NCBI RefSeq assembly: GCF_051020975.1
Contig: NW_027478171.1
Span: 3,038,001-3,102,000, forward strand
From: Osmia lignaria lignaria
Taxonomy: Eukaryota > Arthropoda > Insecta > Hymenoptera > Megachilidae
Reading direction: 5' to 3'
Length of the DNA stretch: 64,000 nt
Shown here: positions 50,247 to 63,770 of the stretch, one piece after another
Position numbering within the stretch: position 1 is the stretch's first letter
Layout of the letters: every line of letters starts with the position of its first letter
The notes under the pieces: model-generated
The model's database searches: none
What the model saw: the letters and a program-made list of their open reading frames with translations, nothing else
What the model was told of the DNA's origin: nothing
Program-made: the position numbers and the translations under genes

Positions 50247-53200
50247 TTGCAGATTCAGCTCAAAGGAACTGGCCTGACGGACATATTTCGAGATATTTCT
50301 TCTTCTTGTTGTTCTTCTTCTGCACAGCTAAGCTGGAAGTGGCATTTGCGGCTCGCACTAGTGCAGAGTTATCTCAAAGAAAGGGACCACGGTGTTTCTG
50401 TATCTCTATTATGTTGGTGCGGCTTCGGAACTTTTAAATATCTCGATATATCTCGAAAACTACGCTTCTGATCAAAAAATATCATAGAACATAAATTGTA
50501 GGAAACATAATTCTCTACAAAAAAGTTCTCTTAACATTTTGCCATAGCTCGCTTCGTTTCCGAGAGATTTGCAGATATATCTCAAGGGAAGGGGCCTGAC
50601 GGACATATTTCGAGATATTTCTTCTTCTTGTTGTTCTTCTTCTGCACAGCTAAGCTGGAAGTGGCATTTGCGGCTCGCACTAGTGCAGAGTTATCTCAAA
50701 GAAAGGGGCCACGGTGTTTCTGTATCCCTATTATGTTGGTGCGGCTTCGGAACTTTTAAATATCTCGATATATCTCGAAAACTACGCTTCTGATCAAAAA
50801 CTATCATAGAACATAAATTGTAGGAAACTTAATTCTCTACAAAATAGGTCTCTGAACATTTTGCCATAGCTCTCTTCGTTTCCGAGATATTTGCAGATTT
50901 ATCTCAAGGGAAGGGGCCTGACGGACATATTTCGAGATATTTCTTCTTCTTGTTGTTCTTCTTCTGCACAGCTAAGCTGGAAGTGGCATTTGCAGCTCGC
51001 AATAGTGCAGAGTTATCTCAAAGAAAGGGGCCACGGTGTTTCTGTATCTCTATTATGTTGGTGCGGCTTCGGAACTTTTAAATATCTTGATATATCTCGA
51101 GAACTACGCATCTGATCAAAAAATATCATAGAACATAAAAAGTAGGAAACTTAATTCTATACAAAAAAGGTCTCTTAACATTTTGCCATAGCTCGCTTCG
51201 TTTCCGAGATATTTGCAGATTTATCTCAAGGGAAGGGGCCTGACGGACATATTTCGAGATATTTCTTCTTCTTGTTGTTCTTCCTCTGCACAGCTAAGCT
51301 GGAAGTGGCATTTGCGGCTCGCACTAGTGCAGAGTTATCTCAAAGAAAGGGGCCACGGTGTTTCTGTATCCCTATTATGTTGGTGCGGCTTCGGAACTTT
51401 TAAATATCTCGATATATCTCGAAAACTACGCTTCTGATCAAAAAATATCCTACAACATAAATTGTAGGAAACATAATTCTCTACAAAAAAGGTCTCTTAA
51501 CCTTTTGCCATAGCTCGCTTCGTTTCCGAGATATTTGCAGATATATCTCAAGGGAAGGGGCCTGACGGACATATTTCGAGATATTTCTTCTTCTTGTTGT
51601 TCTTCTTCTGCACAGCTAAGCTGGAAGTGGCATTTGCGGCTCGCACTAGTGCAGAGTTATCTCAAAGAAAGGGGCCACGGTGTTTCTGTATCCCTATTAT
51701 GTTGGTGCGGCTTCGGAATTTTTAAATATCTCGATATATCTCGAAAACTACGCTTCTGATCAAAAAATATCATAGAACATAAATTGTAGGAAACATAATT
51801 CTCTATAAACAACGTCTCTTAACATTTTGCCATAGCTCGCTTCGTTTCCGAGATATTTGCAGATTCAGCTCAAAGGAACTGGCCTGACGGACATATTTCG
51901 AGATATTTCTTCTTCTTGTTGTTCTTCCTCTGCACAGCTAAGCTGGAAGTGGCATTTGCAGCTCGCAATAGTGCAGAGTTATCTCAAAGAAAGGGGCCAC
52001 GGTGTTTCTGTATCTCTATTATGTTGGTGCGGGTTCGGAACTTTTAAATATCTTGATGTATCTCGAGAACTACGCATCTGATCAAAAAATATCATAGAAC
52101 ATAAAAAGTAGGAAACTTAATTCTCTACAAAAAAGGTCTCTTAACATTTTGCCATAGCTCGCTTCGTTTCCGAGATATTTGCAGATTTATCTCAAGGGAA
52201 GGGGCCTGACGGACATATTTCGAGATATTTCTTCTCCTTGTTGTTCTTCTTCTGCACAGCTAAGCTGGAAGTGGCATTTGCGGCTCGCACTAGTGCAGAG
52301 TTATCTCAAAGAAAGGGGCCACGGTGTTTCTGTATCCCTATTATGTTGGTGCGGCTTCGGAACTTTTAAATATCTCGATATATCTCGAAAACTACGCTTC
52401 TGATCAAAAAATATCATAGAACATAAATTGTAGGAAACAGAATTCTCTACAAAAAAGGTCTCTTAACATTTTGCAATAGCTCGCTTCGTTTCCGAGATAT
52501 TTGCAGATATATCTCAAGGGAAGGGGCCTGACGGACATATTTCGAGATATTTCTTCTTTTTGTTGTTCTTCTTCTGCACAGCTAAGCTGGAAGTGGCATT
52601 TGCGGCTCGCACTAGTGCAGAGTTATCTCAAAGAAAGGGGCCACGGTGTTTCTGTATCTCTATTATGTTGGTGCGGCTTCGGAACTTTTAAATATCTCGA
52701 TACATCTCGAAAACTACGCTTCTGATCAAAAAATATCATAGAACCTAAATTGTAGGAAACATAATTCTCTACAAAAAAGGTCTCTTAACATTTTGCCATA
52801 GCTCGCTTCGTTTCCGAGATATTTGCAGATTTATCTCAAGGGAAGGGGCCTGACGGACATATTTCGAGATATTTCTTCTTCTTGTTGTTCTTCTTCTGCA
52901 CAGCTAAGCTGGAAGTGGCATTTGCGGCTCGCACTAGTGCAGAGTTATCTCAAAGAAAGGGGCCACGGTGTTTCTGTATCCCTATTATGTTGGTGCGGCT
53001 TCGGAACTTTTAAATATCTCGATATATCTCGAGAACTACGCTTCTGATCAAAAAATATCATAGAACATAAATTGTAGGAAACGTAATTCTCTACAAAAAA
53101 CGTCTCTTAACATTTTGCCATAGCTCGCTTCGTTTCCGAGATATTTGCAGATTCAGCTCAAAGGAACTGACCTGACGGACATATTTCGAGATATTTCTTC

Positions 53201-53711
53201 TTCTTGTTGTTCTTCCTCTGCACAGCTAAGCTGGAAGTGGCATTTGCAGCTCGCAATAGTGCAGAGTTATCTCAAAGAAAGGGGCCACGGTGTTTCTGTA
53301 TCTCTATTATGTTGGTGCGGCTTCGGAACTTTTAAATATCTTGATATATCTCGAGAACTACGCATCTGATCAAAAAATATCATAGAACATAAAAAGTAGG
53401 AAACTTAATTCTCTACAAAAAAGGTCTCTTAACATTTTGCCATAGCTCGCTTCGTTTCCGAGATATTTGCAGATTTATCTCAAGGGAAGGGGCCTGACGG
53501 ACATATTTCGAGATATTTCTTCTTCTTGTTGTTCTTCTTCTGCACAGCTAAGCTGGAAGTGGCATTTGCGGCTCGCACTAGTGCAGAGTTATCTCAAAGA
53601 AAGGGGCCACGGTGTTTCTGTATCCCTATTATGTTGGTGCGGCTTCGGAACTTTTAAATATCTCGATATATCTCGAAAACTACGCTTCTGATCAAAAAAT
53701 ATCATAGAACA
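50170..53711 (+). repeat. 11-monomer higher-order unit (3,542 bp), copy 1
   Basis: Eleven monomers repeat in order at 53712-57253. Markers: hybrid class C with AAAGGGACC; GAGAGATTTGC; TCTCTGAACAT; TTCTATAC; a CCTACAAC hairpin; CGGAATTTTT; class C with TTGATGTATC and GCGGGTTCGG; TTCTCCTTG; CATTTTGCAA linker with TTTTTG and GATACATC; AAACGTAATTC; class C with CTGACC. Differences seen: A51655/G55197, A52310/T55852, T52477/G56019, T53121/C56663. Confidence 0.92.
50247..50568 (+). repeat. Hybrid monomer: class-C 5' end, ordinary 3' part
   Basis: Starts as class C (CAGCTCAAAGGAACTGG) but then has TTCTTCTTCTGC, GCGGCTCGCACTAG and AAAGGGACC, as in the monomer that normally follows class C (for example 41905). 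The junction lies between about 50276 and 50316. One repeat length has been lost compared with 41583-42226. The copy at 53789 is its duplicate. Confidence 0.82.
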
Positions 53712-56700
53712 TAAATTGTAGGAAACATAATTCTCTATAAACAACGTCTCTTAACATTTTGCCATAGCTCGCTTCGTTTCCGAGATATTTGCAGATTCAG
53801 CTCAAAGGAACTGGCCTGACGGACATATTTCGAGATATTTCTTCTTCTTGTTGTTCTTCTTCTGCACAGCTAAGCTGGAAGTGGCATTTGCGGCTCGCAC
53901 TAGTGCAGAGTTATCTCAAAGAAAGGGACCACGGTGTTTCTGTATCTCTATTATGTTGGTGCGGCTTCGGAACTTTTAAATATCTCGATATATCTCGAAA
54001 ACTACGCTTCTGATCAAAAAATATCATAGAACATAAATTGTAGGAAACATAATTCTCTACAAAAAAGTTCTCTTAACATTTTGCCATAGCTCGCTTCGTT
54101 TCCGAGAGATTTGCAGATATATCTCAAGGGAAGGGGCCTGACGGACATATTTCGAGATATTTCTTCTTCTTGTTGTTCTTCTTCTGCACAGCTAAGCTGG
54201 AAGTGGCATTTGCGGCTCGCACTAGTGCAGAGTTATCTCAAAGAAAGGGGCCACGGTGTTTCTGTATCCCTATTATGTTGGTGCGGCTTCGGAACTTTTA
54301 AATATCTCGATATATCTCGAAAACTACGCTTCTGATCAAAAACTATCATAGAACATAAATTGTAGGAAACTTAATTCTCTACAAAATAGGTCTCTGAACA
54401 TTTTGCCATAGCTCTCTTCGTTTCCGAGATATTTGCAGATTTATCTCAAGGGAAGGGGCCTGACGGACATATTTCGAGATATTTCTTCTTCTTGTTGTTC
54501 TTCTTCTGCACAGCTAAGCTGGAAGTGGCATTTGCAGCTCGCAATAGTGCAGAGTTATCTCAAAGAAAGGGGCCACGGTGTTTCTGTATCTCTATTATGT
54601 TGGTGCGGCTTCGGAACTTTTAAATATCTTGATATATCTCGAGAACTACGCATCTGATCAAAAAATATCATAGAACATAAAAAGTAGGAAACTTAATTCT
54701 ATACAAAAAAGGTCTCTTAACATTTTGCCATAGCTCGCTTCGTTTCCGAGATATTTGCAGATTTATCTCAAGGGAAGGGGCCTGACGGACATATTTCGAG
54801 ATATTTCTTCTTCTTGTTGTTCTTCCTCTGCACAGCTAAGCTGGAAGTGGCATTTGCGGCTCGCACTAGTGCAGAGTTATCTCAAAGAAAGGGGCCACGG
54901 TGTTTCTGTATCCCTATTATGTTGGTGCGGCTTCGGAACTTTTAAATATCTCGATATATCTCGAAAACTACGCTTCTGATCAAAAAATATCCTACAACAT
55001 AAATTGTAGGAAACATAATTCTCTACAAAAAAGGTCTCTTAACCTTTTGCCATAGCTCGCTTCGTTTCCGAGATATTTGCAGATATATCTCAAGGGAAGG
55101 GGCCTGACGGACATATTTCGAGATATTTCTTCTTCTTGTTGTTCTTCTTCTGCACAGCTAAGCTGGAAGTGGCATTTGCGGCTCGCACTAGTGCAGGGTT
55201 ATCTCAAAGAAAGGGGCCACGGTGTTTCTGTATCCCTATTATGTTGGTGCGGCTTCGGAATTTTTAAATATCTCGATATATCTCGAAAACTACGCTTCTG
55301 ATCAAAAAATATCATAGAACATAAATTGTAGGAAACATAATTCTCTATAAACAACGTCTCTTAACATTTTGCCATAGCTCGCTTCGTTTCCGAGATATTT
55401 GCAGATTCAGCTCAAAGGAACTGGCCTGACGGACATATTTCGAGATATTTCTTCTTCTTGTTGTTCTTCCTCTGCACAGCTAAGCTGGAAGTGGCATTTG
55501 CAGCTCGCAATAGTGCAGAGTTATCTCAAAGAAAGGGGCCACGGTGTTTCTGTATCTCTATTATGTTGGTGCGGGTTCGGAACTTTTAAATATCTTGATG
55601 TATCTCGAGAACTACGCATCTGATCAAAAAATATCATAGAACATAAAAAGTAGGAAACTTAATTCTCTACAAAAAAGGTCTCTTAACATTTTGCCATAGC
55701 TCGCTTCGTTTCCGAGATATTTGCAGATTTATCTCAAGGGAAGGGGCCTGACGGACATATTTCGAGATATTTCTTCTCCTTGTTGTTCTTCTTCTGCACA
55801 GCTAAGCTGGAAGTGGCATTTGCGGCTCGCACTAGTGCAGAGTTATCTCAATGAAAGGGGCCACGGTGTTTCTGTATCCCTATTATGTTGGTGCGGCTTC
55901 GGAACTTTTAAATATCTCGATATATCTCGAAAACTACGCTTCTGATCAAAAAATATCATAGAACATAAATTGTAGGAAACAGAATTCTCTACAAAAAAGG
56001 TCTCTTAACATTTTGCAAGAGCTCGCTTCGTTTCCGAGATATTTGCAGATATATCTCAAGGGAAGGGGCCTGACGGACATATTTCGAGATATTTCTTCTT
56101 TTTGTTGTTCTTCTTCTGCACAGCTAAGCTGGAAGTGGCATTTGCGGCTCGCACTAGTGCAGAGTTATCTCAAAGAAAGGGGCCACGGTGTTTCTGTATC
56201 TCTATTATGTTGGTGCGGCTTCGGAACTTTTAAATATCTCGATACATCTCGAAAACTACGCTTCTGATCAAAAAATATCATAGAACCTAAATTGTAGGAA
56301 ACATAATTCTCTACAAAAAAGGTCTCTTAACATTTTGCCATAGCTCGCTTCGTTTCCGAGATATTTGCAGATTTATCTCAAGGGAAGGGGCCTGACGGAC
56401 ATATTTCGAGATATTTCTTCTTCTTGTTGTTCTTCTTCTGCACAGCTAAGCTGGAAGTGGCATTTGCGGCTCGCACTAGTGCAGAGTTATCTCAAAGAAA
56501 GGGGCCACGGTGTTTCTGTATCCCTATTATGTTGGTGCGGCTTCGGAACTTTTAAATATCTCGATATATCTCGAGAACTACGCTTCTGATCAAAAAATAT
56601 CATAGAACATAAATTGTAGGAAACGTAATTCTCTACAAAAAACGTCTCTTAACATTTTGCCACAGCTCGCTTCGTTTCCGAGATATTTGCAGATTCAGCT

Positions 56701-57253
56701 CAAAGGAACTGACCTGACGGACATATTTCGAGATATTTCTTCTTCTTGTTGTTCTTCCTCTGCACAGCTAAGCTGGAAGTGGCATTTGCAGCTCGCAATA
56801 GTGCAGAGTTATCTCAAAGAAAGGGGCCACGGTGTTTCTGTATCTCTATTATGTTGGTGCGGCTTCGGAACTTTTAAATATCTTGATATATCTCGAGAAC
56901 TACGCATCTGATCAAAAAATATCATAGAACATAAAAAGTAGGAAACTTAATTCTCTACAAAAAAGGTCTCTTAACATTTTGCCATAGCTCGCTTCGTTTC
57001 CGAGATATTTGCAGATTTATCTCAAGGGAAGGGGCCTGACGGACATATTTCGAGATATTTCTTCTTCTTGTTGTTCTTCTTCTGCACAGCTAAGCTGGAA
57101 GTGGCATTTGCGGCTCGCACTAGTGCAGAGTTATCTCAAAGAAAGGGGCCACGGTGTTTCTGTATCCCTATTATGTTGGTGCGGCTTCGGAACTTTTAAA
57201 TATCTCGATATATCTCGAAAACTACGCTTCTGATCAAAAAATATCATAGAACA
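53712..57253 (+). repeat. 11-monomer higher-order unit (3,542 bp), copy 2
   Basis: Tandem partner of 50170-53711, roughly 99.9% identical on reading. The true junction lies between about 53470 and 53725, because the monomer at 53467 starts like 57009 and ends like 49925 (ATAAACAACG linker). This unit is distinct from the 38-45 kb unit although both have 11 monomers. Confidence 0.92.
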
Positions 57254-57330
57254 TAAATTGTAGGAAACAGAATTCTCTACAAAAAAGGTCTCTTAACATT
57301 TTGCAATAGCTCGCTTCGTTTCCGAGATAT

Positions 57331-58189
57331 TTGCAGATATATCTCAAGGGAAGGGGCCTGACGGACATATTTCGAGATATTTCTTCTTCTTGTTGTTCTT
57401 CTTCTGCACAGCTAAGCTGGAAGTGGCATTTGCGGCTCGCACTAGTGCAGAGTTATCTCAAAGAAAGGGGCCACGGTGTTTCTGTATCTCTATTATGTTG
57501 GTGCGGCTTCGGAACTTTTAAATATCTCGATACATCTCGAAAACTACGCTTCTGATCAAAAAATATCATAGAACCTAAATTGTAGGAAACATAATTCTCT
57601 ACAAAAAAGGTCTCTTAACATTTTGCCATAGCTCGCTTCGTTTCCGAGATATTTGCAGATATATCTCAAGGGAAGGGGCCTGACGGACATATTTCGAGAT
57701 ATTTCTTCTTCTTGTTATTCTTCTTCTGCACAGCTAAGCTGGAAGTGGCATTTACAGCTCGCAACAGTGCAGAGTTATCTCAAAGAAAGGGGCCACGGTG
57801 TTTCTGTATCTCTATTATGTTGGTGCGGCTTCGGAACTTTTAAATGTCTTGATATATCTCGAGAACTACGCATCTGATCAAAAAATATCATAGAACATAA
57901 AAAGTAGGAAACTTAATTCTCTACAAAAAAGGTCTCTTAACATTTTGCCATAGCTCGCTTCGTTTCCGAGATATTTGCAGATTTATCTCAAGGGAAGGGG
58001 CCTAACGGACATATTTCGAGATATTTCTTCTTCTTGTTGTTCTTCTTCTGCACAGCTAAACTGGAAGTGGCATTTCCAGCTCGCAATAGTGCAGAGTTAT
58101 CTCAAAGAGAGGGGCCACGGTGTTTCTGTATCTCTATTATGTTGGTGCGGCTTCGGAACTTTTATATATCTTGATATATCTCGAGAACT
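57331..58189 (+). repeat. Trio shared with 34192-35050
   Basis: Partner of 34192-35050. Differences noticed: TTTTAAATGTC near 57845 and CTTTTATATATC near 58160. Confidence 0.75.
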
Positions 58190-61100
58190 ACGCATCTGAT
58201 CAAAAAATATCATACAAGATAAAAAGTAGGAAACTCAATTCTCTACAAAAAAGGTCTCTTAACATTTTGCCATAGCTCGCTTCGTTTCCGAGATATTTGC
58301 AGATTTATCTCAAGGGAAGGGGCCTGACGGACATATTTCGAGATATTTCTTCTTCTTGTTGTTCTTCTTCTGCACAGCTAAGCTGGAAGTGGCATTTACA
58401 GCTCGCAAAAGTGCAGAGTTATCTCAAAGAAAGGGGCCACGGTGTTTCTGTATCTCTATTATGTTGGTGCGGCTTCGGAACTTTTAAATATCTTGATATA
58501 TCTCGAGAACTACGCATCTGATCAAAAAATATCATAGAACATAAAAAGTAGGAAACTTAATTCTCTACAAAAAAGGTCTCTTAACATTTTGCCATAGCTC
58601 GCTTCGTTTCCGAGATATTTGCAGATTTATCTCAAGGGAAGGGGCCTGACGGACATATTTCGAGATATTTCTTCTTCTTGTTGTTCTTCTTCTGCACAGC
58701 TAAGCTGGAAGTGGCATTTGCGGCTCGCACTAGTGCAGAGTTATCTCAAAGAAAGGGGCCACGGTGTTTCTGTATCCCTATTATGTTGGTGCGGCTTCGG
58801 AACTTTTAAATATCTCGATATATCTCGAAAACTACGCTACTCATCAAAAAATATCATAGAACATAAAATGTAGGAAACTTAATTCTCTACAAAAAAGGTC
58901 TCTTAACATTTTGCCATAGCTCGCTTCGTTTCCGAGATATTTGCAGATTTATCTCAAGGGAAGGGGCCTGACGGACATATTTCGAGATATTTCTTCTTCT
59001 TGTTGTTCTTCTTCTACACAGCTAAGCTGGAAGTGGCATTTGCGGCTCGCACTAATGCAGAGTTATCTCAAAGAAAGGGGCCACGGTGTTTCTGTATCTC
59101 TATTATGTTGGTGCGGCTTCGGAACTTTTAAATATCTCGATATATCTCGAGAACTACGCTTCTGATCAAAAAATATCATAGAACATAAATTGTAGGAAAC
59201 ATAATTCTCTACAAAAAAGGTCTCTTAACATTTTGCCATAGCTCGCTTCGTTTCCGAGATATTTGCAGATATATCTCAAGGGAAGGGGCCTGACGGACAT
59301 ATTTCGAGATATTTCTTCTTCTTGTTGTTCTTCTTCTGCACAGCTAAGCTGGAAGTGGCATTTGCGGCTCGCACTAGTGCAGAGTTATCTCAAAGAAAGG
59401 GGCCACGGTGTTTCTGTATCCCTATTATGTTGGTGCGGCTTCGGAACTTTTAAATATCTCGATATATCTCGAAAACTACGCTTCTGATCAAAAAATATCA
59501 TAGAACATAAATTGTAGGAAACATAATTCTCTATAAAAAACGTCTCTTAACATTTTGCCATAGCTCGCTTCGTTTCCGAGATATTTGCAGATTCAGCTCA
59601 AAGGAACTGGCCTGACGGACATATTTCGAGATATTTCTTCTTCTTGTTGTTCTTCTTCTGCATAGCTAAGCTGGAAGTGGTATTTGCGGCTCGCACTAGT
59701 GCAGAGTTATCTCAAAGAAAGGGGCCACGGTGTTTCTGTATCTCTATTATGTTGGTGCGGCTTCGGAACTTTTAAATATCTCGATACATCTCGAAAACTA
59801 CGCTTCTGATCAAAAAATATCATAGAACCTAAATTGTAGGAAACATAATTCTCTACAAAAAAGGTCTCTTAACATTTTGCCATAGCTCGCTTCGTTTCCG
59901 AGATATTTGCAGATATATCTCAAGGGAAGGGGCCTGACGGACATATTTGGAGATATTTCTTCTTCTTGTTATTCTTCTTCTGCACTGCTAAGCTGGAAGT
60001 GGCATTTACAGCTCGCAATAGTGCAGAGTTATCTCAAAGAAAGGGGCCACGGTGTTTCTGTATCTCTATTATGTTGGTGCGGCTTCGGAACTTTTAAATA
60101 TCTTGATATATCTCGAGAACTACGCATCTGATCAAAAAATATCATAGAACATAAAAAGTAGGAAACCTAATTCTCTACAAAAAAGGTCTCTTAACATTTT
60201 GCCATAGCTCGCTTCGTTTCCGAGATATTTGCAGATTTATCTCAAGGGAAGGGTCCTGACGGACATATTTCGAGATATTTCTTCTTTTTGTTGTTCTTCT
60301 TCTGCACAGCTAAGCTGGAAGTGGCATTTGCGGCTCGCACTAGTGCAGAGTTATCTCAAAGAAAGGGGCCACGGTGTTTCTGTATCCCTATTATGTTGGT
60401 GCGGCTTCGGAACTTTTAAATATCTCGATATATCTCGAGAACTACGCTTCTGATCAAAAAATATCATAGAACATAAATTGTAGGAAACGTAATTCTCTAC
60501 AAAAAACGTCTCTTAACATTTTGCCATAGCTCGCTTCGTTTCCGAGATATTTGCAGATTCAGCTCAAAGGAACTGACCTGACGGACATATTTCGAGATAT
60601 TTCTTCTTCTTGTTGTTCTTCCTCTGCACAGCTAAGCTGGAAGTGGCATTTGCAGCTCGCAATAGTGCAGAGTTATCTCAAAGAAAGGGGCCACGGTGTT
60701 TCTGTATCTCTATTATGTTGGTGCGGGTTCGGAACTTTTAAATATCTTGATATATCTCGAGAACTACGCATCTGATCAAAAAATATCATAGAACATAAAA
60801 AGTAGGAAACTTAATTCTCTATAAAAAAGGTCTCTTAACATTTTGCCATAGCTCGCTTCGTTTCCGAGATATTTGCAGATTTATCTCAAGGGAAGGGGCC
60901 TGACGGACATATTTCGAGATATTTCTTCTTCTTGTTGTTCTTCTTCTGCACAGCTAAGCTGGAAGTGGCATTTGCGGCTCGCACTAGTGCAGAGTTATCT
61001 CAAAGAAAGGGGCCACGGTGTTTCTGTATCTCTATTATGTTGGTGCGGCTTCGGAACTTTTAAATATCTCGATATATCTCGAAAACTACGCTTCTGATCA

Positions 61101-63770
61101 AAAAATATCATAGAACATAAATTGTAGGAAACATAATTCTCTACAAAAAAGGTCTCTTAACATTTTGCCATAGCTCGCTTCGTTTCCGAGATATTTGCAG
61201 ATATATCTCAAGGGAAGGGGCCTGACGGACATATTTCGAGATATTTCTTCTTCTTGTTGTTCTTCTTCTGCACAGCTAAGCTGGAAGTGGCATTTGCGGC
61301 TCGCACTAGTGCAGAGTTATCTCAAAGAAAGGGGCCACGGTGTTTCTGTATCCCTATTATGTTGGTGCGGCTTCGGAACTTTTATATATCTCGATATATC
61401 TCGAAAACTACGCTTCTGATCAAAAAATATCATAGAACATAAATTGTAGGAAACATAATTCTCTATAAAAAACGTCTCTTAACATTTTGCCATAGCTCGC
61501 TTCGTTTCCGAGATATTTGCAGATTCAGCTCAAAGGAACTGGCCTGACGGACATATTTCGAGATATTTCTTCTTCTTGTTGTTCTTCCTCTGCACAGCTA
61601 AGCTGGAAGTGGCATTTGCAGCTCGCAATAGTGCAGAGTTATCTCAAAGAAAGGGGCCACGGTGTTTCTGTATCTCTATTATGTTGGTGCGGGTTCGGAA
61701 CTTTTAAATATCTTGATATATCTCGAGAACTACGCATCTGATCAAAAAATATCATAGAACATAAAAAGTAGAAAACTTAATTCTCTACAAAAAAGGTCTC
61801 TTAACATTTTGCCATAGTTCGCTTCGTTTCCGAGATATTTGCAGATTTATCTCAAGGGAAGGGGCCTGACGGACATATTTCGAGATATTTCTTCTTCTTG
61901 TTGTTCTTCTTCTGCACAGCTAAGCTGGAAGTGGCATTTGCGGCTCGCACTAGTGCAGAGTTATCTCAAAGAAAGGGGCCACGGTGTTTCTGTATCTCTA
62001 TTATGTTGGTGCGGCTTCGGAACTTTTAAATATCTCGATATATCTCGAAAACTACGCTTCTGATCAAAAAATATCATAGAACATAAATTGTAGGAAACAT
62101 AATTCTCTACAAAAAAGGTCTCTTAACATTTTGCCATAGCTCGCTTCGTTTCCGAGATATTTGCAGATTTATCTCAAGGGAAGGGGCCTGACGGACATAT
62201 TTCGAGATATTTCTTCTTCTTGTTGTTCTTCTTCTGCACAGCTAAGCTGGAAGTGGCATTTGCGGCTCGCACTAGTGCAGAGTTATCTCAAAGAAAGGGG
62301 CCACTGTGTTTCTGTATCTCTATTATGTTGGTGCGGCTTCGGAACTTTTAAATATCTCGATACATCTCGAAAACTACGCTTCTGATCAAAAAATATCATA
62401 GAACCTAAATTGTAGGAAACATAATTCTCTACAAAAAAGGTCTCTTAACATTTTGCCATAGCTCGCTTCGTTTCCGAGATATTTGCAGATATATCTCAAG
62501 GGAAGGGGCCTGACGGACATATTTCGAGATATTTCTTCTTCTTGTTATTCTTCTTCTGCACAGCTAAGCTGGAAGTGGCATTTACAGCTCGCAATAGTGC
62601 AGAGTTATCTCAAAGAAAGGGGCCACGGTGTTTCTGTATCCCTATTATGTTGGTGCGGCTTCGGAACTTTTAAATATCTCGATATATCTCGAAAACCACG
62701 CTTCTGATCAAAAAATATCATAGAACATAAATTGTAGGAAACATAATTCTCTATAAAAAACGTCTCTTAACATTTTGCCATAGCTCGCTTCATTTCCGAG
62801 ATATTTGCAGATTCATCTCAAGGGAAGGGGTCTGACGGACATATTTCGAGATATTTCTTCTTCTTGTTGTTCTTCTTCTGCACAGCTAAGCTCGAAGCGG
62901 CATTTGCAGCTCGCAATAGTGCAGAGTTATCTCAAAGAAAGAGGCCACGGTGTTTCTGTACCTCTATTATGTTGGTGCAGCTTCGGAACTTTTAAATATC
63001 TTGATATATCTCGAGAACTACGCATCTGATCAAAAAATATCATCGAACATAAAAAGTAGGAAACTTAATTCTCTACAAAAAAGGTCTCTTAACATTTTGC
63101 CATAGCTCGCTTCGTTTCCGAGATATTTGCAGATTTATCTCAAGGGAAGTGGCCTGACGGACATATTTCGAGATATTTCTTCTTCTTGTTGTTCTTCTTC
63201 TGCACAGCTAAGCTGGAAGTGTCATTTGCAGCTCGCAATAGTGCAGAGTTATCCCAAAGAAAGGGGCCACGGTGTTTCTGTATCCCTATTATGTTGGTGC
63301 GGCTTCGGAACTTTTAAATATCTCGATATATCTCGAAAACTACGCTTCTGATCAAAAAATATCATAAAACATAAATTGTAGGAAACATAATTCTCTATAA
63401 AAAACGTCTCTTAACATTTTGCCATAGCTCGCTTCGTTTCCGAGATATTTGCAGATTCAGCTCAAAGGAACGGGCCTGACGGACATATTTCGAGATACTT
63501 CTTCTTCTTGTTGTTCTTCCTCTGCACAGCTAAGCTGGAAGTGGCATTTGCAGCTCGCAATAGTGCAGAGTTATCTCAAAGAAAGGGGCCACGGTGTTTC
63601 TGTATCTCTATTATGTTGGTGCGGCTTCGGAACTTTTAAATATCTTGATATATCTCGAGAACTACGCATCTGATCAAAAAATATCATAGAACCTAAATTG
63701 TAGGAAACATAATTCTCTACAAAAAAGGTCTCTTAACATTTTGCCATAGCTCGCTTCGTTTCCGAGATAT
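57975..63770 (+). repeat. Right-end mixed zone, no long tandem unit
   Basis: Eighteen monomers mix type A, type B and class C (59585 hybrid, 60551, 61517, 63449). TTGTTATTC copies recur at 59907 and 62483. The copy at 62805 is divergent (CATTTCCG linker, ATTCATCTC, CTCGAAGCGGC, CCTCTATTATG with GTGCAGC) and in its 3' half resembles 2636. The copy at 58619 has a private CTACTCATC. Small groups resemble 30-36 kb orders, but no block of several monomers repeats cleanly. Confidence 0.6.
59585..59906 (+). repeat. Hybrid monomer: class-C 5' end, CGATACATC-type 3' part
   Basis: Class-C start, then TTCTTCTTCTGC, GCGGCTCGCACTAG, CTCGATACATC and AGAACCTAAATTG. The junction falls in the same short interval as in the hybrid at 50247 (roughly 59614-59655). 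It also has private GCATAGCTAAG, which stops the recurrent frame, and TGGTATTTGC. Confidence 0.8.

Noticed and set aside
38030..57253. Near-identical 3.5-kb tandem copies dismissed as assembly error
   Set aside because: Kept as real for now because each pair has a few private differences and different flanks. The sequence alone cannot exclude an assembly artefact.
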